From NCBI RefSeq assembly GCF_024749165.1, contig NZ_CP087190.1, forward strand, positions 1,138,001 to 1,202,000: a stretch of 64,000 nt of DNA. Direction: 5' to 3'. Source of the DNA: Pseudomonas sp. B21-023. GTDB taxonomy: Bacteria > Pseudomonadota > Gammaproteobacteria > Pseudomonadales > Pseudomonadaceae. A program made the translations under genes and the position numbers. Of this stretch, positions 50,501 to 59,019 are shown one piece after another. Numbering within the stretch: the stretch's first letter is position 1; each line of letters starts with the position of its first letter. The notes below the pieces were generated by a model. The model was not told the origin of the DNA. It was given only the letters and a program-made list of their open reading frames with translations, and did not search any database.

Positions 50501-51533
50501 CCGTCACCTTTTCGCGGGTGGCGGTATCCAGGGTCAGTTTTTTACCGGCGTGTACCTCGATCTGCCTGGCCTTGCCATGAGCATGGGTAAGCTGCAGGTC
50601 GCCATCGGCTTTCAGGTCCAGCTTGCCGGTCTTGCTTACGAGGCTGGCCTGGCGTTTGTCATTGCCCTGTACTTTAAGGTCGCCCGCGGAGTGGATGATC
50701 AAGTCGCGATCTGCGCGCAGCTCCTTGTCGCCGACCTGCACACCGGCGCCTTCGGCGGTGCTGACGATGCGGATGCGCCCGGCCTGCATGGCGCCAAGCA
50801 GGTTGGCATCGATGGAGGTGGCGGCGGGGAGCTGTTCGAGCACCTCGCGACTGCTGGCGTTGACAAGGTTGTGGCCGATGGTCATGTTCAGCTGCCCTTT
50901 GGCGAACAGGTGCCCAGTGGTGTCGATACGCGGCGCGATGAGGTCCAGGGCGCCTGCGCCGTTGCTCTGGCCGCGGCCCAACACATTCAGCGTGCCGCTG
51001 GCGTCACGGCTGTCGAGGTGTCTGATCTGCCCGTCGTGAATGTCCGCCTTGCCGACCAGGAAGCCGGCGCGGGTGGTATTGATGAAGCTGCCGCCGTTGA
51101 GGGTGATGCCGTTGGGGTTGGCGAGCAGGTAATCGGCTTTCTGGCCGAAGATCTCCTGAGCCCCTTCGATCCGCGAGGCGTTCTGGCCGACTACCTCGTT
51201 GAGGATGGTCGAGGCGGCGTGGCCCTGGAATTGCGAGTTGGCGCCCAACTGGCCGGCCAGCTGCGACTGCCCGGCCTGCAGGGCATTGTTCAGCACCAGG
51301 CCTGGCTTGCCGACGTTGTAGTCGAGGAACTGGTTGTGTGACAGGCCGCTGGCATTGGGCGCGACGATGTCGATGACCGGGACGCCATGGCTGTTGTCGA
51401 TGATCGGGGTGCCGCCAGGGCCCGGTGTCGGTGTCAGGGCGCCTTGCGCCTGAACCTGGGTGCTGCCCAGCAGGGCAAGGAAGACAGCCCAGCGCAGGGG
51501 GTCGGGTCTGGTCTTGGAGACAGGATTTTGCAT
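47538..51533 (-). CDS. Two-partner secretion exoprotein (TpsA, filamentous haemagglutinin-like)
   Basis: A large secreted or surface beta-helical protein of 1331 residues. A signal peptide (WAVFLALLGSTQVQAQ) precedes the TPS domain (about 35-280), which has the secretion motif NPNGITLNGGSF. The rest is haemagglutinin repeat sequence (DLHLTAAHLEADNALQLRSGG, DMRLEGTRIG), ending soon after the repeats. There is no VENN-type pretoxin motif, no variable C-terminal toxin domain and no small immunity gene after it, so an adhesin/biofilm role is more likely than contact-dependent inhibition. ATG 51533 is the family start; the frame to 51623 adds an unsuitable extension. Confidence 0.9.
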   Translation of the reverse strand: MQNPVSKTRPDPLRWAVFLALLGSTQVQAQGALTPTPGPGGTPIIDNSHGVPVIDIVAPNASGLSHNQFLDYNVGKPGLVLNNALQAGQSQLAGQLGANSQFQGHAASTILNEVVGQNASRIEGAQEIFGQKADYLLANPNGITLNGGSFINTTRAGFLVGKADIHDGQIRHLDSRDASGTLNVLGRGQSNGAGALDLIAPRIDTTGHLFAKGQLNMTIGHNLVNASSREVLEQLPAATSIDANLLGAMQAGRIRIVSTAEGAGVQVGDKELRADRDLIIHSAGDLKVQGNDKRQASLVSKTGKLDLKADGDLQLTHAHGKARQIEVHAGKKLTLDTATREKVTDDPVNWSKQWLFIPTESHNGKTTQTSRQQLSSRLVAEDSLNLSAGSDLHLTAAHLEADNALQLRSGGKMTIDAGVDTLDIAEQSTHRRYLDRTDIDSQAHTEQVKASTLKGSTLIASAGADMQISGARLEARKQVELDAKGALQIESAVENDHARLTTGKRAFVASAGKDAPDSQQYTAKFGYEKLQSDEQTTATRQVASSISAGSVSLRSDRKLTLSASNVQARKDLMLAASEVELAAAHDTQARHTLDTRTAAALSVTGGSDRVGLGIDGYHGPAAVLERETTTRRSHLSASGDLHIDTAQLTTTAAQLNAGRTLKVDAERIDNRAAADTKVRETTLTKWDGGLSVGIDYKYLSDHVKHLFTGKKAEDEAASPNAGAQLSLQHTSRVHKDTNSTAQVTNFDGGNISIRADQLMDEGSAYKARAGSLRIEAGEHQMLAARDQSSSEIRNTTGGGSLRVSTTTGTDVNARLEGHGDSLSQLKQTTTARVGSLQGSQGVQAELERSGHYEGARFDGGNGAVSLRSGGDLTLAAAHDHNTEHTTTLDAGLAVKAGTGLLGPNGGLDGNLKRHSLETQHSQARVAQIDGKGAVELTSGGDMRLEGTRIGSRAGTGDITLHSEGRLSVTAASDTRQSLGKTWGGKLNVDGSTTGGGLGGKGTFGWVNEQASTAIGAQFDSKGSVQITSFAHDDTALQVQGLQANAKRIGLDARNGGLLVEAASNTERHDNLDVTIGGGLKVNAMDIGGINAQVKVGLDKRDNTTWHDSKLRADLIDLRSQGDTRIEGAQLEAQAIEGKIDGNLRVASRQDQVDSVKLEVDASLAQKQPAASETETPASLASVFEGGNITEIAGALWNKVTAKFTPSVKMEYAKRDNDTVSQQTLLSGTQGIDLQVAGDTRLVGATLQAADGQVELGGGAVSRDNLSGRDYAKDVKVDVDLSTAGLASTAYSYLSNLITGSTDKADDHKAYSNTGHDRTSEYVSQIKESRQR

Positions 51534-51696
51534 GAAAACCTCGCAAGTGATGTACGAAATCGTGAAATCAGCTGCGGGAATTCTAAGAATGTCAGTGATG
51601 GCATTTATGTGGCTCAACGCCACTATGCCGCAGGGAATGAGCCGATCCTAACTGTAGGAAAAGGGAGCGGTGGTGTGGCGAAAGGGGTCGGGCACT

Positions 51697-51737
51697 AAAA
51701 AAGAAAGGCCTGTCACGCGTGAGCAGGACAGGCCTTT
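51697..51737 (-). terminator. Terminator of the L,D-transpeptidase gene
   Basis: Read on the minus strand: AAAGGCCTGTC, a short loop, GACAGGCCTTT then CTTTTTT. It is 19 bases beyond the stop codon and isolates tpsA from this gene. Confidence 0.9.
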
Positions 51738-51755
51738 GGTGCCACCGGTGAGCGC

Positions 51756-52319
51756 TCAGGGGCGGATTTCGATCAGCGTGCCGTCCTTGACCATGCTCCA
51801 TACTTCGCGCATGTCGTCATTGCGCATGGCGATGCAGCCCTCGGTCCAGTCGAGGGTATGGAAATACCACTCGGGGTACTCCTCGTTGATCGGCGTGCCG
51901 TGGATCATGATCATGCTGCCAGCGGCAACACCTTCGCTGCGCGCCTTGGCGGCATCGGTGATATTCGGGTAGGAGATGTGCATGGCCAGGTTGTAGCGGT
52001 CGCTGACCTTGCGCCAGTCGAGCCAGTACAGGCCTTCCGGGGTTTTCTTGTCGCCTTCGCGGGCCTTGGCCCCCTTGGGTTGCTTGCCCAGGGAGATGCG
52101 GTAGGTCTTGAGCGGCTCGCCACGGCTGATCAGTTGCAGGCGGCGCTCGGACTTGATCACCAGCACCTTGTCGATCAGCCGCTCTTGCTGGGTGCCAGTG
52201 GTGGCGGGTTGGACCGGCGACGGCGCGGCCGACGGCGTCTTGCGGATGATAGTCTCGGTGAAGGCGGCTTGCGACACCGAGGCGACACTGAGGCAGAAGA
52301 GGGCAAGCAGCCAGCGCAT
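51756..52319 (-). CDS. L,D-transpeptidase (YkuD domain), YafK-like
   Basis: A periplasmic cysteine transpeptidase acting on murein, making or cutting L,D cross-links or protein links. The 187-residue protein has a signal peptide ending ASVSQA (about 18) and a YkuD domain (about 50-187) with H140 in MIMIHGTP and the catalytic C162 in TEGCIAMRN. The sequence resembles the YafK/DpaA subgroup, so hydrolysis of a lipoprotein-murein link is a possible alternative activity. It is expressed singly. Confidence 0.9.
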   Translation of the reverse strand: MRWLLALFCLSVASVSQAAFTETIIRKTPSAAPSPVQPATTGTQQERLIDKVLVIKSERRLQLISRGEPLKTYRISLGKQPKGAKAREGDKKTPEGLYWLDWRKVSDRYNLAMHISYPNITDAAKARSEGVAAGSMIMIHGTPINEEYPEWYFHTLDWTEGCIAMRNDDMREVWSMVKDGTLIEIRP

Positions 52320-52339
52320 GAAACCGTATCCCTGAAAAC

Positions 52340-52907
52340 TTAGGTGGTGGACGACGTGACGTTCATCGGCGGCAGGTATTCATGGCCAATCGGATAGTGC
52401 TGCCTGACGCGGTCGCGATAATAGCATTCTAGTGTGCGTGTGACGGTGCGGAAAGCCAGCTCGCGCCAGGGGATCTCGTGCTCTTCGAACAAGCGTACTT
52501 CAAGGCTCTCGATGCCCACTGCAAAGTCCAGATCGGCCAGTTCGGCGCGGAAAAAACACGTGCACCTGGTTGATGTGCGGCAGGTCGAACAACTGGTACA
52601 GGCAGGTTTCTCCGACCCGCGCGCACGCTTCCTCGACGGTTTCGCGACGGGCGGCGGCATCGAGGGTCTCGCCGTTTTCCATGAAGCCGGCGGGCAGCGT
52701 CCAGAACCCTCGGCGCGGTTCTATCGCCCGGCGGCACAGCAGTACCTGGGAGCCCCAGGTAGGCAAGACCCCTGCGACGATATTGGGGTTCTGGTAGTGG
52801 ATCGTCTGGCAATGATCGCAGACATACCGCAGGCGGCTGTCGCCTTCGGGGATCCGCTGGGTGACCGGTTGGCCGCACGCGCTGCAGAATTTCATGCTTT
52901 CATTCAT
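52340..52907 (-). pseudogene. NUDIX hydrolase with zinc ribbon, interrupted by a frameshift
   Basis: The first part (start 52907) has an N-terminal zinc ribbon (FCSACG, VCDHCQ) and a NUDIX box (GFMENGETLDAAARRETVEEA), as in hydrolases of NADH or nucleoside diphosphates. After HVFF the frame is lost at a run of six A on the plus strand (52551-52556) and stops at 52500. The proper C-terminus (RAELADLDFAVGIESLEVRLFEE... to 52340) continues in another frame. Removing one base restores a 188-residue protein. This is either a real one-base insertion or a homopolymer sequencing error. Confidence 0.85.
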
Positions 52908-53032
52908 TCCAGTGGGGTCGGGCTATCTTGGCGCGCCCGGCCCGCTTATCGCAAGCGGCCTGCGGGCGGGGCTTGGGTGCCTCGCGGCTTTGGTGCATCA
53001 TGCAGGGCAGGCCTTGGACACGAGAGTGCGTA

Positions 53033-53632
53033 ATGCTGGACGAGCTTCTTCGCCGAATGAGCAACCATACCCCCGCATCACCGGAGACGGACCGCCGTTT
53101 CCCCGAAGCGGCGGTGTTGCTGCCCATTACCCGCAGCGAGGAGCCGGAGCTGGTGCTGACCCTGCGCGCCAAGGGCCTGTCCACCCATGGTGGTGAAGTC
53201 GCCTTCCCGGGCGGGCGGCGCGACCCTGAGGACCCAGACCTGGTGTTCACGGCCCTGCGCGAAGCCGAGGAGGAAATCGGCCTGCCGCCCGGGCTGGTCG
53301 AAGTCATCGGCCCGCTCAGCCCGCTGATCTCGCTGCACGGCCTGAAGGTGACGCCGTTCGTCGGTTTGATCCCGGACTATGTCGAGTACCGCGCCAACGA
53401 CGCGGAAATCGCCGCCGTGTTCAGTGTGCCGCTGGCGTTTTTCCGCCAGGACCCCCGCGAGCACACCCACCGCATCGACTACCAGGGCCGCAGCTGGTAC
53501 GTGCCCAGCTACCGCTACGGCGACTACAAGATCTGGGGGCTCTCGGCGATCATGATCGTCGAACTGGTCAACCTGCTGTTCGATGCGGGCATCAGCTTGC
53601 ACCAGCCCCCCGAGCGTTTCATCGAGAACTGA
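53033..53632 (+). CDS. CoA pyrophosphatase (NUDIX), NudL-type
   Basis: Splits coenzyme A and its derivatives to phosphopantetheine and 3',5'-ADP. The 199-residue protein has the CoA-specific prefix (LSTHGGEVAFPGGRRDPEDPDL) running into the NUDIX box (ALREAEEEIGL). ATG 53033 gives the usual short N-terminus; a longer frame to 52928 is not supported. It is 45 bases upstream of a gamma carbonic anhydrase gene and may be cotranscribed with it. Confidence 0.9.
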   Translation: MLDELLRRMSNHTPASPETDRRFPEAAVLLPITRSEEPELVLTLRAKGLSTHGGEVAFPGGRRDPEDPDLVFTALREAEEEIGLPPGLVEVIGPLSPLISLHGLKVTPFVGLIPDYVEYRANDAEIAAVFSVPLAFFRQDPREHTHRIDYQGRSWYVPSYRYGDYKIWGLSAIMIVELVNLLFDAGISLHQPPERFIEN

Positions 53633-53677
53633 GCGGGGCACACCCCGCCACTGGCGTTCAACCGTGAGGAGCGACAC

Positions 53678-54202
53678 ATGAAATACCGCCTGGGCGACCT
53701 GCGCGTCGAAGCGCATCCCGAGAGCTGGGCCGCGCCCACTGCCACGCTGATCGGCAAGGTGCGCCTGCAGGCCCGGGCCAGCGTGTGGTTCGGCGCGGTG
53801 CTGCGCGGCGACAACGAGTTGATCGACATCGGCGAGGACAGCAACGTCCAGGACGGCACGGTGATGCACACCGACATGGGCTCGCCGCTGACCCTCGGTC
53901 GCGGCGTGACCATCGGCCACAACGCCATGTTGCATGGCTGCTCGGTCGGCGACTACAGCCTGGTCGGCATCAATGCGGTGATCCTCAACGGGGCGCGTAT
54001 CGGCAAGCACTGCATCATCGGCGCCAACGCCCTGATCCCCGAGGGCAAGGAGATTCCCGACGGCTCGCTGGTGATGGGGTCGCCGGGCAAGGTGGTGCGC
54101 GAGTTGACCGAGCAGCAGAAACGCATGCTCGAGGCCAGCGCCGCCCATTATGTGCACAATGCCCAGCGCTATGCCCGTGACCTGGTGAGCGACGATGAGT
54201 GA
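53678..54202 (+). CDS. Gamma carbonic anhydrase family protein
   Basis: A 174-residue left-handed beta-helix trimer-forming protein (hexapeptide repeats) with metal-binding histidines in [10 protein letters not shown] and [11 protein letters not shown]. Proteins of this YrdA/PaaY type may hydrate CO2 or act on small thioesters; activity cannot be told from sequence. A GAGGAG site precedes the start. It overlaps the next gene by 8 bases. Confidence 0.9.
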   Translation: MKYRLGDLRVEAHPESWAAPTATLIGKVRLQARASVWFGAVLRGDNELIDIGEDSNVQDGTVMHTDMGSPLTLGRGVTIGHNAMLHGCSVGDYSLVGINAVILNGARIGKHCIIGANALIPEGKEIPDGSLVMGSPGKVVRELTEQQKRMLEASAAHYVHNAQRYARDLVSDDE

Positions 54203-54389
54203 CGAGCGGCCCGTGGCCTCGCCCTGTGTCAATGTCTGCGCGCTGGACGAGCAGGATATCTGCACCGGGTGCCAGCGTACGGTGAGCGAGATCACTCGTT
54301 GGGGGCGCATGGACAATGCCGAGCGGCGCGAGGTGTTGCAGCGCTGCCATGAGCGGGCGCTGGCGGCCGGGTTGATCATCGGTCTGTAG
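54195..54389 (+). CDS. DUF1289 small cysteine protein
   Basis: A 64-residue protein with the four-cysteine pattern [21 protein letters not shown] followed by an [14 protein letters not shown] helix, which defines DUF1289. It probably binds a metal ion. The function is unknown. It overlaps the carbonic anhydrase gene by 8 bases, so the two are translationally linked. Confidence 0.88.
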   Translation: MSDERPVASPCVNVCALDEQDICTGCQRTVSEITRWGRMDNAERREVLQRCHERALAAGLIIGL

Positions 54390-54404
54390 CACCTGTCGAA
54401 CAGC

Positions 54405-54428
54405 CGTGGGAGCGGGCTTGCCCCGCGA
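54405..54428. repeat. REP-like unit (single)
   Basis: One unit of the GTGGGAGCGGGCTTGCCCCG type between the DUF1289 gene and the VUT gene. No partner unit lies nearby. Confidence 0.8.
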
Positions 54429-54475
54429 AGGGGGCGACGCTAATCTGTCCGGCTTGCCCAATCCGAACACCCATC

Positions 54476-54943
54476 ATGTTCTATCTCATCGCCTACATCA
54501 GCAGCGTGGTGCTGATCAACTTCGCCTTCTCCAGTGCGCCGCACCTGGACGTGATCTGGTCCGCCTGGGGCGGGTTGGTGTTCATCCTGCGCGACATGGT
54601 GCAGACCCGCTACGGCCATGGCGCGTTGTTGGCCATGCTGGTGGCGCTGGTGCTGTCCTATATCACCTCCGAGCCTGCCATCGCCCTGGCCAGCGCGACC
54701 GCGTTCTTCGTCTCCGAACTGATCGACTGGCTGGTGTTCAGCGTTACCCGGCGCCCCCTGCGCGACCGCCTGTGGCTGAGCTCGGCGCTGAGCATCCCGG
54801 TGGACACCTTCATCTTCTTCGGCATGATCGGTGCCTTGACGCCTGCAGTGATCGGCACGGCGATGGCCTCGAAGTTCGCCGGGGTCACCGCGGTGTGGTT
54901 GATCATGGCCTGGCGGGCACGGCGCGCGGTGGCCACATCCTGA
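54476..54943 (+). CDS. VUT-family (DUF165/YhhQ-like) membrane protein
   Basis: A 155-residue inner-membrane protein with about five hydrophobic segments. It has the family motif ILRDMVQTRYGHG and TAFFVSELIDWLVFSVT...WLSSALSIPVDTFIFF. Relatives such as YhhQ import the queuosine precursor preQ0. This one is about 60 residues shorter than YhhQ at the N-terminus. No preQ1 riboswitch was recognised upstream, so the substrate remains open. Confidence 0.8.
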   Translation: MFYLIAYISSVVLINFAFSSAPHLDVIWSAWGGLVFILRDMVQTRYGHGALLAMLVALVLSYITSEPAIALASATAFFVSELIDWLVFSVTRRPLRDRLWLSSALSIPVDTFIFFGMIGALTPAVIGTAMASKFAGVTAVWLIMAWRARRAVATS

Positions 54944-55017
54944 TGTAGAATACCGGTCCATTTTTCAGCGGGCGGCAGCCAGCGTGGCGCGGCCCCGGAC
55001 GCCTTCGAGGACCTGAA

Positions 55018-56199
55018 ATGACCCGTATCGGAACCCCACTGTCGCCCACCGCGACCCGTGTATTGCTGTGCGGCTGCGGCGAGCTGGGCAAGGAAGTGGT
55101 GATCGAGCTGCAGCGCCTGGGCGTCGAAGTGATCGCCGTGGACCGCTACGCCAATGCGCCGGCGATGCAGGTCGCGCACCGCAGCCATGTGATCAACATG
55201 CTCGATGGCGTGGCCCTGCGCGCAGTGATCGAGGCGGAAAAACCGCATTACATCGTCCCCGAGATCGAAGCCATTGCCACCGCCACGCTGGTCGAGCTCG
55301 AGAGCGAAGGCTTCAACGTCGTCCCCACCGCCCGCGCCACCCAGCTGACCATGAACCGCGAAGGCATTCGTCGCCTGGCTGCCGAAGAGCTGGACCTGCC
55401 GACCTCGCCGTACCATTTCGCCGACACCTTCGAGGATTACAGCAAGGCGGTGGCCGACCTGGGCTACCCGTGCGTGGTCAAGCCGGTGATGAGCTCGTCC
55501 GGCAAGGGCCAGAGCCTGCTGCGTAGCGCCGATGACCTGCAGAAAGCCTGGGACTATGCCCAGGAAGGCGGCCGTGCCGGCAAGGGGCGGGTGATCATCG
55601 AAGGCTTCATCGACTTCGAATACGAGATCACCCTGCTCACTGTGCGCCATGTCGATGGCACGACCTTCCTCGCGCCGGTCGGCCACCGACAGGAAAAGGG
55701 CGACTATCAGGAGTCCTGGCAGCCCCAGGCCATGAGCCCGAAGGCGTTGGCCGAGTCGCAGCGTGTAGCCCAGGCGGTCACCGACGCGCTGGGCGGCCGT
55801 GGCCTGTTCGGTGTGGAACTGTTCGTCAAGGGCGACCAGGTGTGGTTCAGCGAAGTGTCGCCACGCCCGCACGACACGGGCCTTGTGACCCTGATTTCCC
55901 AGGACTTGTCGCAGTTCGCCCTGCACGCGCGGGCCATCCTCGGCCTGCCCATCCCGGTGGTGCGCCAGTTCGGCCCGTCGGCGTCGGCGGTGATCCTGCC
56001 TGAAGGCCAGTCGCAGCAGACCAGCTTCGCCAACCTGGGCGCGGCGCTGAGCGAGCCGGATACCGCCATCCGCCTGTTCGGCAAGCCAGAGATCAATGGT
56101 ACTCGGCGCATGGGCGTGTGCCTGGCGCGTGACGAATCGGTCGAGGCGGCGCGGGCCAAGGCGACCCGGGCTTCGCAGGCGGTCAAGGTCGAGTTCTGA
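55018..56199 (+). CDS. purT: Formate-dependent GAR transformylase
   Basis: Makes formyl-GAR from GAR, formate and ATP, the folate-independent version of the third purine step. The 393-residue ATP-grasp protein has an N-terminal [20 protein letters not shown] motif, the phosphate loop [10 protein letters not shown], and [14 protein letters not shown] near the metal site. It begins with the family sequence [19 protein letters not shown]. It is monocistronic between the VUT gene and a palindromic REP pair. Confidence 0.96.
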   Translation: MTRIGTPLSPTATRVLLCGCGELGKEVVIELQRLGVEVIAVDRYANAPAMQVAHRSHVINMLDGVALRAVIEAEKPHYIVPEIEAIATATLVELESEGFNVVPTARATQLTMNREGIRRLAAEELDLPTSPYHFADTFEDYSKAVADLGYPCVVKPVMSSSGKGQSLLRSADDLQKAWDYAQEGGRAGKGRVIIEGFIDFEYEITLLTVRHVDGTTFLAPVGHRQEKGDYQESWQPQAMSPKALAESQRVAQAVTDALGGRGLFGVELFVKGDQVWFSEVSPRPHDTGLVTLISQDLSQFALHARAILGLPIPVVRQFGPSASAVILPEGQSQQTSFANLGAALSEPDTAIRLFGKPEINGTRRMGVCLARDESVEAARAKATRASQAVKVEF

Positions 56200-56208
56200 T
56201 CTGAAACG

Positions 56209-56273
56209 ATCGCGGGGCGAGCGCGCTACCACGCCAGTATCAGTCTGGCGTGGTAGCGGGCTCGCCCCGCGAT
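56209..56273. repeat. Inverted REP pair between purT and the MFS gene
   Basis: A 65-base palindrome: outer ATCGCGGGGCGAGC and inner GCTACCACGCCAG arms with a 7-base centre and one mispaired step. It lies between convergent purT and the MFS transporter gene and could end both transcripts. Confidence 0.85.
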
Positions 56274-56277
56274 TGAT

Positions 56278-57582
56278 TCAAAGCTCGGTATTGCGCGTCT
56301 CTTTCAGGCACAGCACGGCAATCAGACTGATCAGCGCCGCCGCCGACACATAGCCTCCCACCCAGCTCAATCCCCCCATGCTCACCAGCTTCTGGGCAAA
56401 GAACGGTGCCGCCGAGGCGCCGACGATGCCGCCCAGGTTGTAGGCCGCCGAAGCGCCGGTGTAGCGCACATGGGTCGGGAACAGCTCCGGCAGCAGCGCG
56501 CCCATCGGGGCGAAGGTCACACCCATCAGGAACAGTTCGATGGCCAGGAACAGCGCCACGCCTGCGGTCGAGCCCGAGGTCAGCAGCGGTTCCATGGCAA
56601 AGCCCGAGGCAATGGCCAGCAGCGCGCCGGCGATCAGCACCGGCTTGCGCCCATGACGGTCACTCAACCAGGCCGACAGGGGCGTGGCCAGGGCCATGAA
56701 CACCACGGCGAAGCACAGCAGGCCGAGGAAGGTTTCACGGCTGTAGCCCAGTGTGGACACGCCATAGCTCAACGAGAACACCGTGGAGATGTAGAACAGC
56801 GCGTAGCACACCACCATCGCCGCAGCCCCCAGCAGGGTCGGCAGCCAGTACTGGGAAAACAGCTCGAGCACAGGCATCTTGACCCGCTCCTGGCGGGCCA
56901 CGGCCTTGGCGAACACCGGGCTTTCCTCGAGTTTCAGGCGCACATAGAGACCGACCAGCACCAATGCGGCGCTGAGCAGGAACGGAATGCGCCAGCCCCA
57001 TTCGCGGAACTGCTCGTCGCTGAGCACCAGGGCCAGGGTAAGGAACAGGCCGTTGGCGGCGAGGAAGCCGATCGACGGGCCCAACTGCGGGAACATGCCG
57101 AACCACGCGCGTTTGCCCTCAGGGGCGTTTTCAGTGGCCAGCAATGCCGCGCCGCCCCATTCGCCGCCCAGCCCCAGGCCTTGCCCGAAGCGCAGCACAC
57201 AGAGCATGATCGGTGCCCATACGCCGATGCTGTCATACCCGGGCAGCACGCCGATCAGGGTAGTCGAGACGCCCATCAGCAGCAGCGAGGCGACCAGCGT
57301 CGACTTGCGCCCGATGCGGTCGCCGAAGTGGCCGAACAGCGCCGATCCCAGTGGCCGGGCGAGGAAGGCGATACCGAAGGTAAGGAAGGCCGCCAGCATT
57401 TGCGCGGTGCCGGAACCGGACGGGAAGAACACCGGCCCGATCACCAGTGCGGCGGCGGTGGCGTAGACGTAGAAATCGTAGAACTCGATGGCGGTGCCGA
57501 TGAAGCTGGCAGTGGCCACCCGGGCAGGCGAGTTGACCGGGGCCGCCGAGGCAGGTTCGGCGTAGGTGGTGCTGGTAGTCAT
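56278..57582 (-). CDS. MFS transporter, metabolite:H+ symporter type
   Basis: A 434-residue inner-membrane permease with twelve predicted helices. The start (ATASFIGTAIEFYDFYVYATAAALVIGPVFFP) and the loop GHFGDRIGRKSTLV are typical of the MHS group (shikimate, proline/betaine, alpha-ketoglutarate carriers). GGEWGGAALLATENAPEGKR is also characteristic. The substrate is unknown. ATG 57582 with an upstream AAGG-like site is preferred to the longer frame to 57624. Confidence 0.9.
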   Translation of the reverse strand: MTTSTTYAEPASAAPVNSPARVATASFIGTAIEFYDFYVYATAAALVIGPVFFPSGSGTAQMLAAFLTFGIAFLARPLGSALFGHFGDRIGRKSTLVASLLLMGVSTTLIGVLPGYDSIGVWAPIMLCVLRFGQGLGLGGEWGGAALLATENAPEGKRAWFGMFPQLGPSIGFLAANGLFLTLALVLSDEQFREWGWRIPFLLSAALVLVGLYVRLKLEESPVFAKAVARQERVKMPVLELFSQYWLPTLLGAAAMVVCYALFYISTVFSLSYGVSTLGYSRETFLGLLCFAVVFMALATPLSAWLSDRHGRKPVLIAGALLAIASGFAMEPLLTSGSTAGVALFLAIELFLMGVTFAPMGALLPELFPTHVRYTGASAAYNLGGIVGASAAPFFAQKLVSMGGLSWVGGYVSAAALISLIAVLCLKETRNTEL

Positions 57583-57822
57583 GCGAAGGTCCCTGACAGT
57601 CATGCTCCATGGGGCACGGCCCATGTGGCGGGCACACGGGAGCCGGAGCGTATTGTTGTTGGTCGCCGACTGACGATAGCCCAGGGGATAGGCGGTGAGC
57701 GGTGGCTGATCGGGGTGCTGAGCAGGACCGCGGGGCGTGTCAGTGGGGCGGACTGGCCGTCGGGCGCCGGGTGCGGGTAGCGGGCGGGACGGCAGGGCTG
57801 GGTAAGCGTGACCCGAGTATAG

Positions 57823-59010
57823 CTATCGAGCCAGTGTCCAGACCAGTACCTTGCTTGCGCAATTGTCCTCGGTTTCGAGGATTTCCAGCCGATATCTGCC
57901 AATTTTCAGGCAGACAGCGCTTTCTGGAATGCTTTCAAGTGCTTCGGTGACCAGGCCGTTCAGGGTTTTCGGCCCACCGTCGCAGGGCAGGTGCCAGCCC
58001 AGGGTACGGTTGATCTCGCGCAGCGAAGCCGTCCCTTCGATGACGAAGCGGCCATCAGGCTGAGGGTGGACATGCGGGTTGTCCAGGTTCTGCTCGTCCT
58101 CGAACTCGCCAACGATCTCTTCGAGGATGTCTTCCAAAGTGACGATACCCAGTACTTCGCCATACTCGTCCACCACCACGCCCATGCGCCGCTGCTGCTT
58201 GTGGAAGTTCAGCAACTGCATCTGCAGCGGTGTGCTCTCGGGCACGAAGTAGGGCTCGTAGCAGGCGGCCTGGAGCTTCTCCTGGGTGAGCTCTGCCCGC
58301 GGCAGCAGGTGGCTGATCAGCTTGGTGTTGAGGACGGCTTCTACCTGGTTGATGTCGTTGTGATAGACCGGCAGGCGCGTGTGGCGGCTGATGATCAGTT
58401 GCTCGATGATCTGCTCGATGGGATCGTCGAGGTTGATGCCGTCTACTTCGTTGCGCGGTACCAAGATGTCGTTGACGGTGATCTTGTCCAGCGCCTGCAG
58501 GCCCTCCAGCAGGCCGTGCTGGCTGGTCTCGGCAGGTTCGTCTTCGTCGAATGCGTCGCCCTGCTGCGGGTGCAGTGCCACCGCAGTGGGTTGCACGCGG
58601 AACGGGCGCAGGATCACTTTGGCGCAGCCATCGAGCAGGCAGCCCAGCGGCTGCAGCAACGTCAGCGGCAATTTCAGCAGGTTGCCGCCCAGGTCCAGGA
58701 AGGCTTGCGGGTTGCGGCGTGCCAGGCGGCGCGGCAGGTAGTCGGCGAGCACCAGCAGGGTGAAACTGGCGCCAAGGCCGGCCAGCCAGAAGCCGTGTTC
58801 ACCGCTGTAGCGCTGGCCAATCAGGCAGGCCAGGCCCAGTACCAGCAACTTGCCGAGGCTGGCGCCGAGCACCAGGCCCTGGGCGGGCAGGGTGGGGGCG
58901 CCGTGGCCATTGAGCTGCTGGCGGGCGCAGTCTACCGCGGTGAACAGCGCCGACCACAGCAGGGCCAGTGTGATGATGCCGAGCAGCGGGGCGTACGGCA
59001 GAGTGTCCAT
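57823..59010 (-). CDS. CNNM/CorC-family membrane protein with CBS domains
   Basis: A 395-residue protein: an N-terminal DUF21 membrane domain (about 1-130, with hydrophobic segments at 5-25, 45-65 and 75-90), paired CBS domains (about 185-310, DILVPRNEVDGI and GVVVDEYGEVLGIVTLEDILEEIVGE) and a C-terminal transporter-associated domain (about 320-390). Members move Mg2+ or Co2+ or help resist them. It lies 9 bases downstream of the CcsA-like gene on the same strand, so they probably form an operon. Confidence 0.9.
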   Translation of the reverse strand: MDTLPYAPLLGIITLALLWSALFTAVDCARQQLNGHGAPTLPAQGLVLGASLGKLLVLGLACLIGQRYSGEHGFWLAGLGASFTLLVLADYLPRRLARRNPQAFLDLGGNLLKLPLTLLQPLGCLLDGCAKVILRPFRVQPTAVALHPQQGDAFDEDEPAETSQHGLLEGLQALDKITVNDILVPRNEVDGINLDDPIEQIIEQLIISRHTRLPVYHNDINQVEAVLNTKLISHLLPRAELTQEKLQAACYEPYFVPESTPLQMQLLNFHKQQRRMGVVVDEYGEVLGIVTLEDILEEIVGEFEDEQNLDNPHVHPQPDGRFVIEGTASLREINRTLGWHLPCDGGPKTLNGLVTEALESIPESAVCLKIGRYRLEILETEDNCASKVLVWTLAR

Positions 59011-59019
59011 GGGCGGCCG

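Noticed and set aside
52551..52556. Programmed -1 ribosomal frameshifting in the NUDIX gene
   Set aside because: A -1 shift on the U6 run enters a frame different from the one that encodes the conserved C-terminus. A one-base deletion or +1 shift is required.
54390..54475. A preQ1 riboswitch before the VUT-family gene
   Set aside because: The short gap is mostly a REP unit and lacks the small pseudoknot and A-rich tail of preQ1 aptamers.
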